Below are positions 6,248 through 12,998 of a DNA stretch of 12,998 bases, piece after piece. How positions within the stretch are numbered: position 1 is the first letter of the stretch; every line of letters begins with the position of its first letter. The notes below the pieces were generated by a model. It did not search any database and was not told the origin of the DNA. It worked only from the letters and a program-made list of their open reading frames with translations. Made by a program: the position numbers and the translations under genes. The DNA comes from RYN-431 sp036388295. GTDB lineage: Bacteria; Planctomycetota; Phycisphaerae; Tepidisphaerales; Tepidisphaeraceae. The stretch spans positions 1-12,998 of the forward strand of contig DASVSC010000010.1 of assembly GCA_036388295.1 (NCBI GenBank), given 5' to 3'.

Positions 6248-6949
6248 TCATCCCGCAAGGCGGTTTAGCGACACTTCAAGGCGCGCCAGCAATGTAGCCG
6301 TGACGGCCGCTGGGATGGGGATGGGGCCGCTGTCGGCGTCGAAGACCACCGGCGGCAGGCCGCACGCGGCGAGGTGGGCGTGCAGCAGCAACCGCGCGAG
6401 AATGCCGTTAAAGGACGGAAACATCGGGTCGGCCAGGAGTTCGGCGTGCAGGCGGGCCGTCTCCAGCACCGCCGGCTGCAAACGGCGCTGCGGCGAGTTG
6501 ATCCGGCGGACGACTGCGGCCAGGCGTTCGTCGTCCGCGGCCGCCAGGCCCGACGTGCTCAGGCCGCTGCTGACGCTGGTGTACCACCGCACGACCCGGC
6601 CGGGCGATAAGCGCAGGCCCTGCCGACGGCTACGGTCGAGGGAACGGAGGATGGCGATGTGCGCCCGCAGTCGCCGCGCCGGCCGCGAGCGCAGCGGCTG
6701 CGACCGCGGGGGCGTCAGGGCGTCGGTCACGTCGGCGGCCTGGACGTCGATGCCGTCCAGGCGGAAGCTGGCACGGGTCATGTCGCGGTAAACCCACCCG
6801 GGCCAGACGGCCGGGACGACCAGTGTTCGTCGACGACGGTCGAGCAGCCGCGTCCAGTGCGGCCAGTCGATGCCCGCCGCGGGACGCGGCCGCAAAGGGT
6901 CCGCCGCCGGCGCGGGGGCGGGCTGTGGGTCGATCCGGAGTGGGGTCAT
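6248..6949 (-). CDS. Degenerate Fic-domain-like protein
   Basis: This 233-residue protein has the helical plan of a Fic protein but a broken active site. Residues 61-66 (SFRLDG, followed by IDVQAADVTDAL) line up with the inhibitory helix motif [S/T]xxxE[G/N], with Asp for Glu. After the Arg-rich 85-120 region, LSPGRVVRWYTSVSSGL resembles the helix that usually reads i..lH..l. At 175-186, PMFPSFNGILAR aligns with HPFxDGNGRxxR: Phe, Asn, Gly and the final Arg are kept, while the catalytic His is Pro, the Asp is Ser and the phosphate-binding Arg is Ile. The next residues, LLLHAHLAACGLPPVVF, match the usual continuation. Active Fic enzymes AMPylate target proteins; this one is predicted not to, and could be a pseudoenzyme or a decayed gene. 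AAGGA precedes the ATG by 8 nt, and the frame is intact. Homology is inferred by eye. Confidence 0.6.
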   Translation of the reverse strand: MTPLRIDPQPAPAPAADPLRPRPAAGIDWPHWTRLLDRRRRTLVVPAVWPGWVYRDMTRASFRLDGIDVQAADVTDALTPPRSQPLRSRPARRLRAHIAILRSLDRSRRQGLRLSPGRVVRWYTSVSSGLSTSGLAAADDERLAAVVRRINSPQRRLQPAVLETARLHAELLADPMFPSFNGILARLLLHAHLAACGLPPVVFDADSGPIPIPAAVTATLLARLEVSLNRLAG

Positions 6950-7344
6950 GTCCGCCGCCGTCCTTGGTCGGTCGGCTGACGTACAAGCGGCGTGCCAATG
7001 TTAAAATGCGGTTTTTATCCCGCTACGCGTCGGCCGGCTGCCCGCTTTTGCGGCAAGGCGAGTGGGAGGACCGCAAGAATGCACGGGGATTAACGCCCTG
7101 CGCGGGGTAACACCGACGCGGTTTTGGCCGTCAAGTTTGGGTGGCAAGGCTTGTACTCAAGCCTTGGCATGTCGCCGGAAGACAAGGCTTGCGTACAAGC
7201 CTTGCCACCCAAACCATCGCTACCTTCAAGGCCGCGCGGCTAAGGGGGGAGGCGAGAAGAACCCTACACCTCACTCGAAGATGCGATAGTGATTGTGGGC
7301 CAACACGTTACGGCCGGGCGGCATGGCGCGGCGGCGTGCCCGGG
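6950..7344. other. Intergenic region between the Fic-like and nuclease genes, containing a REP-like element
   Basis: No supported gene is present. The part nearest the Fic-like gene (about 6990-7020) is locally AT-rich (gttaaaatgcggtttttatcc) and may hold its promoter. The centre carries the inverted-repeat element described separately at 7135-7214. Nothing recognisable was seen in 7215-7344. Confidence 0.4.
7135..7214. repeat. REP-like nested inverted-repeat element
   Basis: The 21-nt arms at 7135-7155 and 7194-7214 are perfect reverse complements. Inside, the nonamer caaggcttg (7145-7153, 7183-7191) and its complement caagccttg (7158-7166, 7196-7204) alternate. Each half therefore folds into a 9-bp hairpin with a 4-nt loop (tact or cgta), and the whole can also fold as one large cruciform. 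This is the layout of REP/BIME-type repeats. It shares GGCAAGGC with the hairpins at 7782-7856. It could act as a terminator or mRNA-stabilising structure between the genes. Confidence 0.7.
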
Positions 7345-7740
7345 TCACACGCCCGCTTCCTTCAGCACGTGCTCGGCCACCAGGATCGGCACGTTGCCGA
7401 CCACGCCCAAGGCGATGGCGTCGCTGGGGCGGGAGTCGATTTTGAGCAGCTTCCCGTTCTGCCGCACGTGCAGGCGCGCGAAGAACGTGTGTTCCTGCAG
7501 ATTGTTAATCTCGATGGCCTCAAGCGTTCCGCCGAGGTTCTCGATGACGTTGGCGAGCAGATCGTGCGTGAGCGGCCGGGGGGCGGGGATGCCCTTGAGG
7601 CGGCGGTCGATGGCGGTGGCCTCGACGGCGCCGATGATGATCGGAAAGCTGCGCTCGCCCCCCACTTCGCGCAGCACGATCATCTGATGCTCCTGCATCT
7701 CGATGATGATGACCCGGGCTAACTCCATCGTGATCGACAT
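7345..7740 (-). CDS. Bifunctional nuclease (BFN, DUF151) family protein
   Basis: The 131-residue protein matches the BFN family across its length. From the chosen start, the first strand (MELARVIIIEMQEHQMIVLRE) leads to FPIIIGAVEATAI and then RPLTHDLLANVIENLGG. INNLQEHTFFARLHV follows, and then the hallmark IDSRPSDAIALGVVGNVPILVAEHVL. Homologues are small cytosolic proteins; the Thermotoga protein TM0160 is the structural prototype, and the family is named for reported DNase/RNase activity, which has not been firmly tied to a bacterial pathway. The frame continues upstream to 7833, but that stretch is intergenic repeat sequence. AGGAG sits 4 nt before the ATG at 7740, so that start is used; an ATG at 7728 (MELARV) is a less likely alternative. 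The gene lies between two REP-like elements and about 100 nt downstream of the histidine kinase stop. Confidence 0.92.
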   Translation of the reverse strand: MSITMELARVIIIEMQEHQMIVLREVGGERSFPIIIGAVEATAIDRRLKGIPAPRPLTHDLLANVIENLGGTLEAIEINNLQEHTFFARLHVRQNGKLLKIDSRPSDAIALGVVGNVPILVAEHVLKEAGV

Positions 7741-7781
7741 ACGGCTCCTGACGAACGGGGCGGGTGATGATAGCACGTATT

Positions 7782-7856
7782 GCAAGGCAGGGCCCGCTTC
7801 AGCGGGCCTGGCCGAGTTCGCAGTCGCACGCACAGGCCCGCTAAAGCGGGCCTTGC
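7782..7856. repeat. Paired REP-like hairpins overlapping the histidine kinase 3' end
   Basis: Two near-identical hairpins stand about 25 nt apart: ggcccgct-tc-agcgggcc at 7791-7808, and aggcccgct-aa-agcgggcct at 7834-7853. Outer arms gcaaggc (7782-7788) and gccttgc (7850-7856) pair around them, so the whole can fold as a larger inverted structure. The right copy provides the last codons (QGPL) and the TAG stop of the kinase gene. The left copy lies upstream of the nuclease Shine-Dalgarno. It may end the kinase transcript and insulate the nuclease gene. Confidence 0.65.
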
Positions 7857-10800
7857 CTCGATTTAGCGTTGCGGGTCGGGCCGGTGCGGCCGGCGGCGCT
7901 GGCGACCATGACCAGCAGCTCCATCGGCTCGACCGGCTTGGGCAGGTGCATCTGGAAGCCGGCCCGCACTACTCTGACACGGTCCTCGGGCCGCGCATAA
8001 GCGGTCAGTGCGATGGCGGGGATGGCGCCGCCCCGGTCGCGGCCGAGGGCGCGGACGCGCCGGATCAGCGAATAGCCGTCCTCGCCCGGCATGCCGATGT
8101 CGGAGCAGAGCACGTCGAATTGCCCCGTCCCGACCTGTTCGACGGCTTCGTCGACCGATCCGGTCGCGGTGACGATCGCGTCGCAATCCTCGAGCAGCCG
8201 TTTGATCAGTGCCCGGGCGTCGGGTTCGTCGTCGATCACCAGCACCCGCAATCCGCTGACTTCCTCGCACGAGTCGGGATGGCTGCTGCGCGCGGTCGTG
8301 GCGCGCGAACGCCGTTTAAGTGTCGGCTCGGCCTTGCGATGGAGCACGACCAGCGGCAGACGGACGGTGAAGGTCGTGCCCTGCCCGACGCCGGGGCTGG
8401 CGGCGCGGATCGTGCCACCGTGCAGTTCGACCAGTTGCTTGACGATCGACAAGCCCAGGCCCAGCCCGCCGTGCCGCCGCGTGGTGGTGGCGTCGGCCTG
8501 GCGGAAGCGGTCGAACACGTGCGGCAGGAACGCCGGCGGAATGCCCTCGCCGGTGTCGCTGACGCTGATTTCCAAGTGCGAATGCACCCGTTCCAGCAGC
8601 ACCTGCACGCGGCCGCCTTTGGGCGTGAACTTGATGGCGTTGGTCAGCAGATTCCAGAGCACCTGCTGCAAGCGGTTGGCGTCACCACTGACGGCCACGC
8701 CGATGAGTGGGTCGATCACGTTAGTCAGGTCAACGCCCTTGGCGTCGGCCGTCGGTCGGGCCGTGTCGGCGGCGGCCTGCACCAGGGCGGCCAGGTCCAG
8801 ACGCTGCACGTCCAATCGCACTTTGCCGCTGATAATGCGGCTCATGTCCAGCAGGTCTTCGATGATCTGCGACTGCGCCCGCGCGTTGCGTTCGATGACC
8901 TCCAGCCCCTGGGCCAGGTCGGCTTCGTCACGGCTGTGCCGCATGATCTGCGACCAGCCGAGCACGGCGTTCAGGGGCGTGCGCAGCTCGTGGCTGAGGG
9001 TGGCGAGGAACTCGTCCTTCATCCGCCCGGCCCGCTCGGCCTCGGCGCGGGCGGCCTGTTCGGACTGCAGCAGCTGTTCGCGGTCGCGCGTGACGCGGGC
9101 GCGTTCGATGGACTCCCAGCACCGCGCCGCCACGCGCAGCACCAGGTCGATCTCGCCCGTCGCCCACTTCCGCGGCACGCGCTGGTGCACGGCCATCGCG
9201 GCGACGAACCGGCCCTGCTTGTGCAGCGGCACGCAGACCACGGAGCGGATCAGGGTCGCGCGGTAGGCCGTAAGGTCTTCCAGGGCCGGCTCATGCGTGT
9301 CGACGTCGGTGGCCACGAACGCACGGTCCGCACGCATCAGGCCCAGCACGTGCTGCCCGAAGTCGGCGAAGCGGTAGCGGCCGACAATGCTCGGCACGCC
9401 GCGGTTGTAGTCGCCCGTCAGGTTAAACGTGTCTTCGTCGGCCTCGACGTCGGCGTACGCGCAGCGGTCGACGTCCAGGTGCTCGCCGAGCAGGCGGGCG
9501 TAGGTCGCCGTGATCTGCTCCGGGTCGTCCAGGTGACGCACGGCGTCGTCCAGGGCAATCAGGAGCCGGTCGCGCTCTTCGGTCTTCTTGCGGGTCTGGA
9601 TGTCGGTGCAGGTCCCGTGCCAGCGGACGATCGTGCCCGCTTCGTCGCGCACCGCTTCGGCGCGGACGAGAAACCAGCAGTACGCGCCGTCACTGCCACG
9701 CACGCGGAACTCCACGGCGTACGACCGGCCGGTCTCCACGCTCTGACGCCACTGCTCGGCCACGCGGGGCAGGTCCTCCGGGTGCACGTACCGGTCCCAC
9801 GTGGCGGTCTCGGCGTCGGTCTCGGGCACGTTGATGTACTCGAACCAGCGGCGGTTGTAGTAGTCCAGCACCCCGTCCGGCCGGGCCGACCAGACGATCT
9901 GCGGCATGGCGTTGGCGAGCCGGCGGAAACGCTGCTCGCCCTCGCGGAGCACGAGCTCGATCCGCTCGGCCACCGCGCGGGCCGCCCGTTCCTTGTCCAG
10001 CAGCGCCTGCCGTTCGGCCTCGGCGAGTTTGCGGTCGGTGATGTCGAGCGTAACGCCGTCGAAACGCGTCGGGTTCCCCGCCGCGTCGTAATACGCCCGG
10101 CCCCTGGCCCGCACCCAACGCTCCTGCCCGGTCGGCGAAACGGTGCGGTATTCGACGTCGTAATTCTGGCGGTGGAAGATCGCGTGCTCGACGGCCTGGC
10201 GCGTGGCGTCCCGGTCGTCGGGGTGCAGAATCGCGTAGAAGCGGTCGAAGTCGACTTCCTCGCCGGGGTTCAGCCAGAAATGCTCATTGCACTTGGTGTT
10301 CCATTCGATGCGCCCCATCGGCATCGGGCAGTAGAACGTGCCGAGGTCGCCCGCCTGGACCGCGAATGCCAGGCGTTCCTCGCTCGTCCGCAGACGCGCC
10401 TCGCTGGTGCGGGCGGCCTCGCGTGAGCGGATCAGGTCGGTAACGTCCACGCCGTGAACGAACACGCCGTAGATCGTGCCGTCGGCATCGCGCAGGGCCT
10501 GCCAGGCGACGTTGATGAACCGTTCGTCCAGTTCAGTTTTGCCCTCACGCCGCAGGCTGACGGGCATCTCGTTGCCGCTGAACGGTTCGCCGGTGCGGTA
10601 GACCCGGTCGAGAATGTCGATGTAGCCTTGCCCGACGACCTCGGGCAGCGCGTCGCGCACCGGCTTGTCGATCAGATCGCGGCGGCCGACGATCTGGTAG
10701 TAGCGTTCGTTGGCGAACTCGAAGACGTGGTCCGGCCCGCGCAGCGTGCAGATGAACGCGGGCGACTGCTCGATCACGTGCATCAGCCGCGACCGCTGGG

Positions 10801-10975
10801 CTTCCGCGGCCGACAGCCGCGAGTCCCGCTCATGCACCGGCGGTCCAGCCGACGCGTCAGCGCCGTTCGCAAAAGATCGTGAACACTCGGTCGGTCCGTC
10901 CAAGCCAGTCTCCCGGTCGCCGTGGCCATGACCCGAAGCGGTCGGGGCCGTCACAACGCGCGGGATTCTAAACAT
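7841..10975 (-). CDS. Hybrid sensor histidine kinase (PAS-PAS-PAS-GAF-HisKA-HATPase-REC)
   Basis: This is a soluble 1044-residue kinase without membrane helices, counted from the ATG at 10975. A TTG at 11005 would add ten residues; neither has a Shine-Dalgarno. About 60 disordered residues precede PAS1 (65-185), PAS2 of the PAS_3 type (195-315, with HPDDR and the C-terminal YDAAGNPTRFDGVTLDITDRK) and PAS3 (345-460, ending GTCTDIQTRKK). A GAF domain (470-625) and a short coiled segment (625-655) follow. HisKA has SHELRTP with phosphoacceptor H662. The HATPase has the N box NLLTNAIKF (N775, N779), the G1 box DTGEGIP (807-813) and the G2 box GLGLGLS (837-843). The C-terminal receiver has acidic D915/D916, acceptor D959 (SDIGMPG), T991 and K1013. 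It should sense cytosolic or redox/light-type signals through PAS/GAF and autophosphorylate; the ligand is unknown. No HPt or DNA-binding output is present, and no response regulator is encoded nearby. Confidence 0.93.
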   Translation of the reverse strand: MFRIPRVVTAPTASGHGHGDRETGLDGPTECSRSFANGADASAGPPVHERDSRLSAAEAQRSRLMHVIEQSPAFICTLRGPDHVFEFANERYYQIVGRRDLIDKPVRDALPEVVGQGYIDILDRVYRTGEPFSGNEMPVSLRREGKTELDERFINVAWQALRDADGTIYGVFVHGVDVTDLIRSREAARTSEARLRTSEERLAFAVQAGDLGTFYCPMPMGRIEWNTKCNEHFWLNPGEEVDFDRFYAILHPDDRDATRQAVEHAIFHRQNYDVEYRTVSPTGQERWVRARGRAYYDAAGNPTRFDGVTLDITDRKLAEAERQALLDKERAARAVAERIELVLREGEQRFRRLANAMPQIVWSARPDGVLDYYNRRWFEYINVPETDAETATWDRYVHPEDLPRVAEQWRQSVETGRSYAVEFRVRGSDGAYCWFLVRAEAVRDEAGTIVRWHGTCTDIQTRKKTEERDRLLIALDDAVRHLDDPEQITATYARLLGEHLDVDRCAYADVEADEDTFNLTGDYNRGVPSIVGRYRFADFGQHVLGLMRADRAFVATDVDTHEPALEDLTAYRATLIRSVVCVPLHKQGRFVAAMAVHQRVPRKWATGEIDLVLRVAARCWESIERARVTRDREQLLQSEQAARAEAERAGRMKDEFLATLSHELRTPLNAVLGWSQIMRHSRDEADLAQGLEVIERNARAQSQIIEDLLDMSRIISGKVRLDVQRLDLAALVQAAADTARPTADAKGVDLTNVIDPLIGVAVSGDANRLQQVLWNLLTNAIKFTPKGGRVQVLLERVHSHLEISVSDTGEGIPPAFLPHVFDRFRQADATTTRRHGGLGLGLSIVKQLVELHGGTIRAASPGVGQGTTFTVRLPLVVLHRKAEPTLKRRSRATTARSSHPDSCEEVSGLRVLVIDDEPDARALIKRLLEDCDAIVTATGSVDEAVEQVGTGQFDVLCSDIGMPGEDGYSLIRRVRALGRDRGGAIPAIALTAYARPEDRVRVVRAGFQMHLPKPVEPMELLVMVASAAGRTGPTRNAKSRQGPL

Positions 10976-11103
10976 TCGGAGGCGATTCGCGAATTTCACC
11001 GCCAAGAACGGCCGGCGGGGCTGGCTGACACGGGGCGATCGGCGTCCGGCAGATCAGGACCGCCAGGCACATAGCGGCTTCTTCGGTCGGAGCGGTTTGG
11101 CGT

Positions 11104-12213
11104 TTAAGACCTGAGCCCGCCTGCGCTGTTATGGGCACCCGTGCCCGCCCGCTCCTCGGCCTTGGCCCGTTTGGTCGTCGCTTCACGCAGCCCGGTCTGT
11201 TCGCTGCGGTCCAGCCAGCCGCGCCGCCAGAACACGAACAGCAACGCCAGCACGATCAGCAGCAGCACCGTTGTGGACAAGAAGAACCCCGCGTTCGAGT
11301 GCAGGGTGCCGTTCCACCACGGGATGTCGAAGTTCATCCCAAAAATGCCCGTAATGACCGTAAACGGCACGGCCAGCACCGTGATCATCGTCAGCGTCTT
11401 CATGATCTCGTTCAGGCGGTTGCTCAGGCTCGACAGGTAAATGTCGCGCGAGCCGAGGACGAGGTCGCGGAACAGCTCGATCATTTCCACCACGCGGATC
11501 AGGTGGTCCTGCACGTCGCGCATGTAGATGCGTGTCGTCTCACGAATGAACGGCACCTCGCCGCGTGTCAGCTGCGCGATCACTTCCCGCTGCGGCCCGA
11601 CGATGCGGCGGAGGTTCAGCAGCTCCTTTTTCCGGATCGAGATCTCCGTCATCACGTACGGCTTCGGGTCGGTCAGGGCGGCCTCTTCCAGTTCGTCGAT
11701 CGCCTCGTCGAGGTAATCGAGGATCTCCTGATAGTGGTCGACCATGTGGTCGAGAATGTTGTACAGCAGGATGTCGATGCCGCGCGTCAACGACCCGAAC
11801 GGGTCGGCCGACGCGCGGTTCAGCACGATCTTCACGCTGTTCATCACTTCCTCGTGGATAGTGATGAGGTACCGCTCGGAGACGAACAGATCGAGCTCTT
11901 TCGTGCGTAGCTTCTCCTTGAAGCTGTCCAAATCGGGCCCGTGAAAGACCATGTAGAAGTAGCCGGCCCGGCAGGCGTCGCCGACGTGGTTGTAGCTTTC
12001 GATCTTGGGCCGCTGGACGTAGTTGATCGTGTCCTCGATCGCCAGCGGGTGGAAGCCGAACACTTCGTCGAGCAGGGCGATCTCTTCGTCGGTCGGCTTG
12101 AGCATGTCGAGCCAGAACGTGCACCCGGGGTCGCGCAGCGCCGCCGCGAGCGCCTGCTCCGAGAACTCGCGCGTCACCCGGCCGTCTGCGTGCATGATCA
12201 GGAGTGTGAGCAT
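11104..12213 (-). CDS. corA: CorA-family Mg2+/Co2+ transporter
   Basis: The 369-residue protein has the CorA plan: a cytosolic alpha/beta N-terminal domain (1-150, with FHPLAIEDTINYVQRPKIESYNH), a long helical stalk (about 160-272), and two C-terminal membrane helices. The signature GMN is at 292-294 (TGIFGMNFD), at the end of helix 1 (about 273-292); helix 2 spans about 308-328 after the periplasmic loop DIPWWNGTLHSN. A basic tail (FWRRGWLDRSEQ) and a polar C-terminal extension of about 35 residues end the protein. CorA forms a pentameric channel-like transporter for Mg2+, Co2+ and sometimes Ni2+. GMN paralogues that export or carry Zn2+ exist, so substrate is inferred from the family. It lies about 100 nt upstream of the kinase and is divergent from the surface-protein gene. 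No Shine-Dalgarno was found before the ATG. Confidence 0.93.
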   Translation of the reverse strand: MLTLLIMHADGRVTREFSEQALAAALRDPGCTFWLDMLKPTDEEIALLDEVFGFHPLAIEDTINYVQRPKIESYNHVGDACRAGYFYMVFHGPDLDSFKEKLRTKELDLFVSERYLITIHEEVMNSVKIVLNRASADPFGSLTRGIDILLYNILDHMVDHYQEILDYLDEAIDELEEAALTDPKPYVMTEISIRKKELLNLRRIVGPQREVIAQLTRGEVPFIRETTRIYMRDVQDHLIRVVEMIELFRDLVLGSRDIYLSSLSNRLNEIMKTLTMITVLAVPFTVITGIFGMNFDIPWWNGTLHSNAGFFLSTTVLLLIVLALLFVFWRRGWLDRSEQTGLREATTKRAKAEERAGTGAHNSAGGLRS

Positions 12214-12453
12214 AGAAAACGTCGCTTACATCGGCCGCCGGCCCGGACGGGCAGCGCGCCGGGCGGAAAATAGCACGCCAGGCTGTCGTAATCTATTCGG
12301 ACGCTGGCACAGGCGTTCGACATTCGCCAAACTCACACCGCCGCCGGGGCCCGCGCTTTATCGGCCGGACCGCTCTGACGCACGTCCGCCGGTCTTCGCG
12401 CACAATATCCGACGCACTTCGCGATCGTTCGGGGAAGCAAAGGGAACCACGTT

Positions 12454-12998
12454 ATGCATCCGTCGTCACAGCGCCATGGTACTCAGCGTCGGCCGTCCGC
12501 ACGTCCGTTGACCGAAGTGCTGGAGACGCGGCAACTGCTGGCCGCCGTGGCGGCCGTCACGCCCTACAACGGCCAGCAGAACGTCGCGCCCATGTCGACC
12601 CTCAGCGTCACGTTCGGCGAAGCGATGAACGCGTCGACCCTGACGGCCGAGCGTGTGTCGCTGCGCGACCCGGGCGGGGCGATCGTGCCGGCGACGCTGG
12701 CGTACAACGCCACCAGCCGCGTGCTGACGATCGACCCGACGCCGACACTCGCGGCCGGCAGCGGTTACTACACCGTGCGCGTCACCGGCGGGACGAACGG
12801 CGTCAAGGCCGCAGACGGCTCGGCGCTCGGCGGCGACGTCACCACGGCGTTCACGTGCGGCGCGCCGAACCTCGGGTTCCAGACCGTGATCACCGGGCTG
12901 GACCGGCCGACCAATGTCGAGTTCGCCGCCGACGGCCGCGTGTACGTGGCCGAGCAGTCGGGGGTGATCAAGCTGTACGACAATTTGTCCGATTCCAC
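12454..12998 (+). CDS. LEPRxLL-type surface protein with Big_5-like domain and sorbosone-dehydrogenase-like propeller (partial, 3' end off window)
   Basis: An open frame from the ATG at 12454 runs to the window edge (181 codons plus two bases). AGGGA lies 8 nt before the ATG. Residues 1-20 are basic and polar (MHPSSQRHGTQRRPS). LETRQLLA at 23-30 matches the LEPRxLL motif found at the N-terminus of many large planctomycete extracellular proteins. Residues 32-134 form a Big_5/SwmB-like Ig domain: VAAVTPYNGQQNVAPMSTLSVTF, EAMNASTLTAERVSL, and the closing SGYYTVRVTGGTNGVKAADG with DVTTAFT. From about 140, FQTVITGLDRPTNVEFAADGRVYVAEQSGVIKLYD matches the first blade of glucose/sorbosone-dehydrogenase-type beta-propellers. 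The protein is probably exported and surface-attached and may act on sugars with PQQ, but the catalytic region is outside the window. It diverges from corA across a 240-bp gap that should hold both promoters. Confidence 0.85.
   Translation, partial: MHPSSQRHGTQRRPSARPLTEVLETRQLLAAVAAVTPYNGQQNVAPMSTLSVTFGEAMNASTLTAERVSLRDPGGAIVPATLAYNATSRVLTIDPTPTLAAGSGYYTVRVTGGTNGVKAADGSALGGDVTTAFTCGAPNLGFQTVITGLDRPTNVEFAADGRVYVAEQSGVIKLYDNLSDS

Noticed and set aside
6950..7344. Possible tRNA or small gene in the gap around 7020-7130
   Set aside because: No cloverleaf arms or T-loop sequence could be assembled, and no frame has a credible product.
7741..7833. N-terminal extension of the bifunctional nuclease to 7833
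   Set aside because: The extra residues come from intergenic repeat sequence, are unlike the family N-terminus, and the Shine-Dalgarno supports 7740.
7135..7856. Composite transposon carrying the nuclease gene between two inverted repeats
   Set aside because: The flanking elements are small REP-like hairpins that differ in their stems, with no transposase or target-site duplication; the nuclease is a conserved housekeeping-type family.
7703..10426. Plus-strand open frame of 907 codons
   Set aside because: It lies antisense to the histidine kinase, whose domains and motifs are complete; long antisense frames are expected in GC-rich coding DNA.
12768..12998. Minus-strand open frame at the right edge
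   Set aside because: It is the shadow of the LEPRxLL protein, which has a ribosome site, sorting motif and recognisable domains.

Overview
The window looks like chromosomal DNA of a Planctomycetota bacterium, probably close to Phycisphaerae. Most of it is GC-rich. The main lineage clue is the gene at the right edge, whose N-terminus carries the LEPRxLL-type sorting/anchor motif (here LETRQLLA) followed by an Ig-like domain, a layout typical of large planctomycete surface proteins. Almost all genes are on the minus strand; only the right-edge gene is on the plus strand. No rRNA, tRNA, CRISPR array, transposase or phage gene was seen.

Region 1 (about 1-3410, minus strand) is a tightly packed operon. 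In transcription order it encodes a membrane-anchored TPR-like protein, a membrane-anchored DUF1573-type protein with a CxC motif, a tiny exported peptide with six cysteines, a secreted LolA-like beta protein with a C-terminal membrane anchor, and a MauE/DoxX-like redox-associated membrane protein that runs off the left edge. Spacings are 4 and 10 nt in the first part. An AT-rich gap with an 18-bp perfect palindrome follows, then a TAATG stop/start overlap. The left two-thirds is clearly less GC-rich than the rest of the window. The set resembles a cell-envelope system for oxidising or maturing a cysteine-rich exported peptide, and is the best candidate here for an undescribed system.

Region 2 (about 3411-6247) holds a GC-extreme non-coding stretch, then a two-gene minus-strand operon: a mannitol-1-phosphate 5-dehydrogenase-like enzyme followed by a HAD phosphatase. 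Together they could make mannitol from fructose-6-phosphate, possibly as a compatible solute.

Region 3 (about 6248-7860) has a Fic-domain-like protein whose catalytic motif is degenerate and a bifunctional nuclease (BFN/DUF151) gene bracketed by two REP-like inverted-repeat elements. The second element supplies the stop codon of the histidine kinase gene.

Region 4 (about 7841-12998) has a large soluble hybrid histidine kinase (three PAS, GAF, HisKA, HATPase, receiver), a CorA-type divalent cation transporter and, divergent from it, the start of the LEPRxLL surface protein, which has a Big_5-like domain and the beginning of a sorbosone-dehydrogenase-like propeller.
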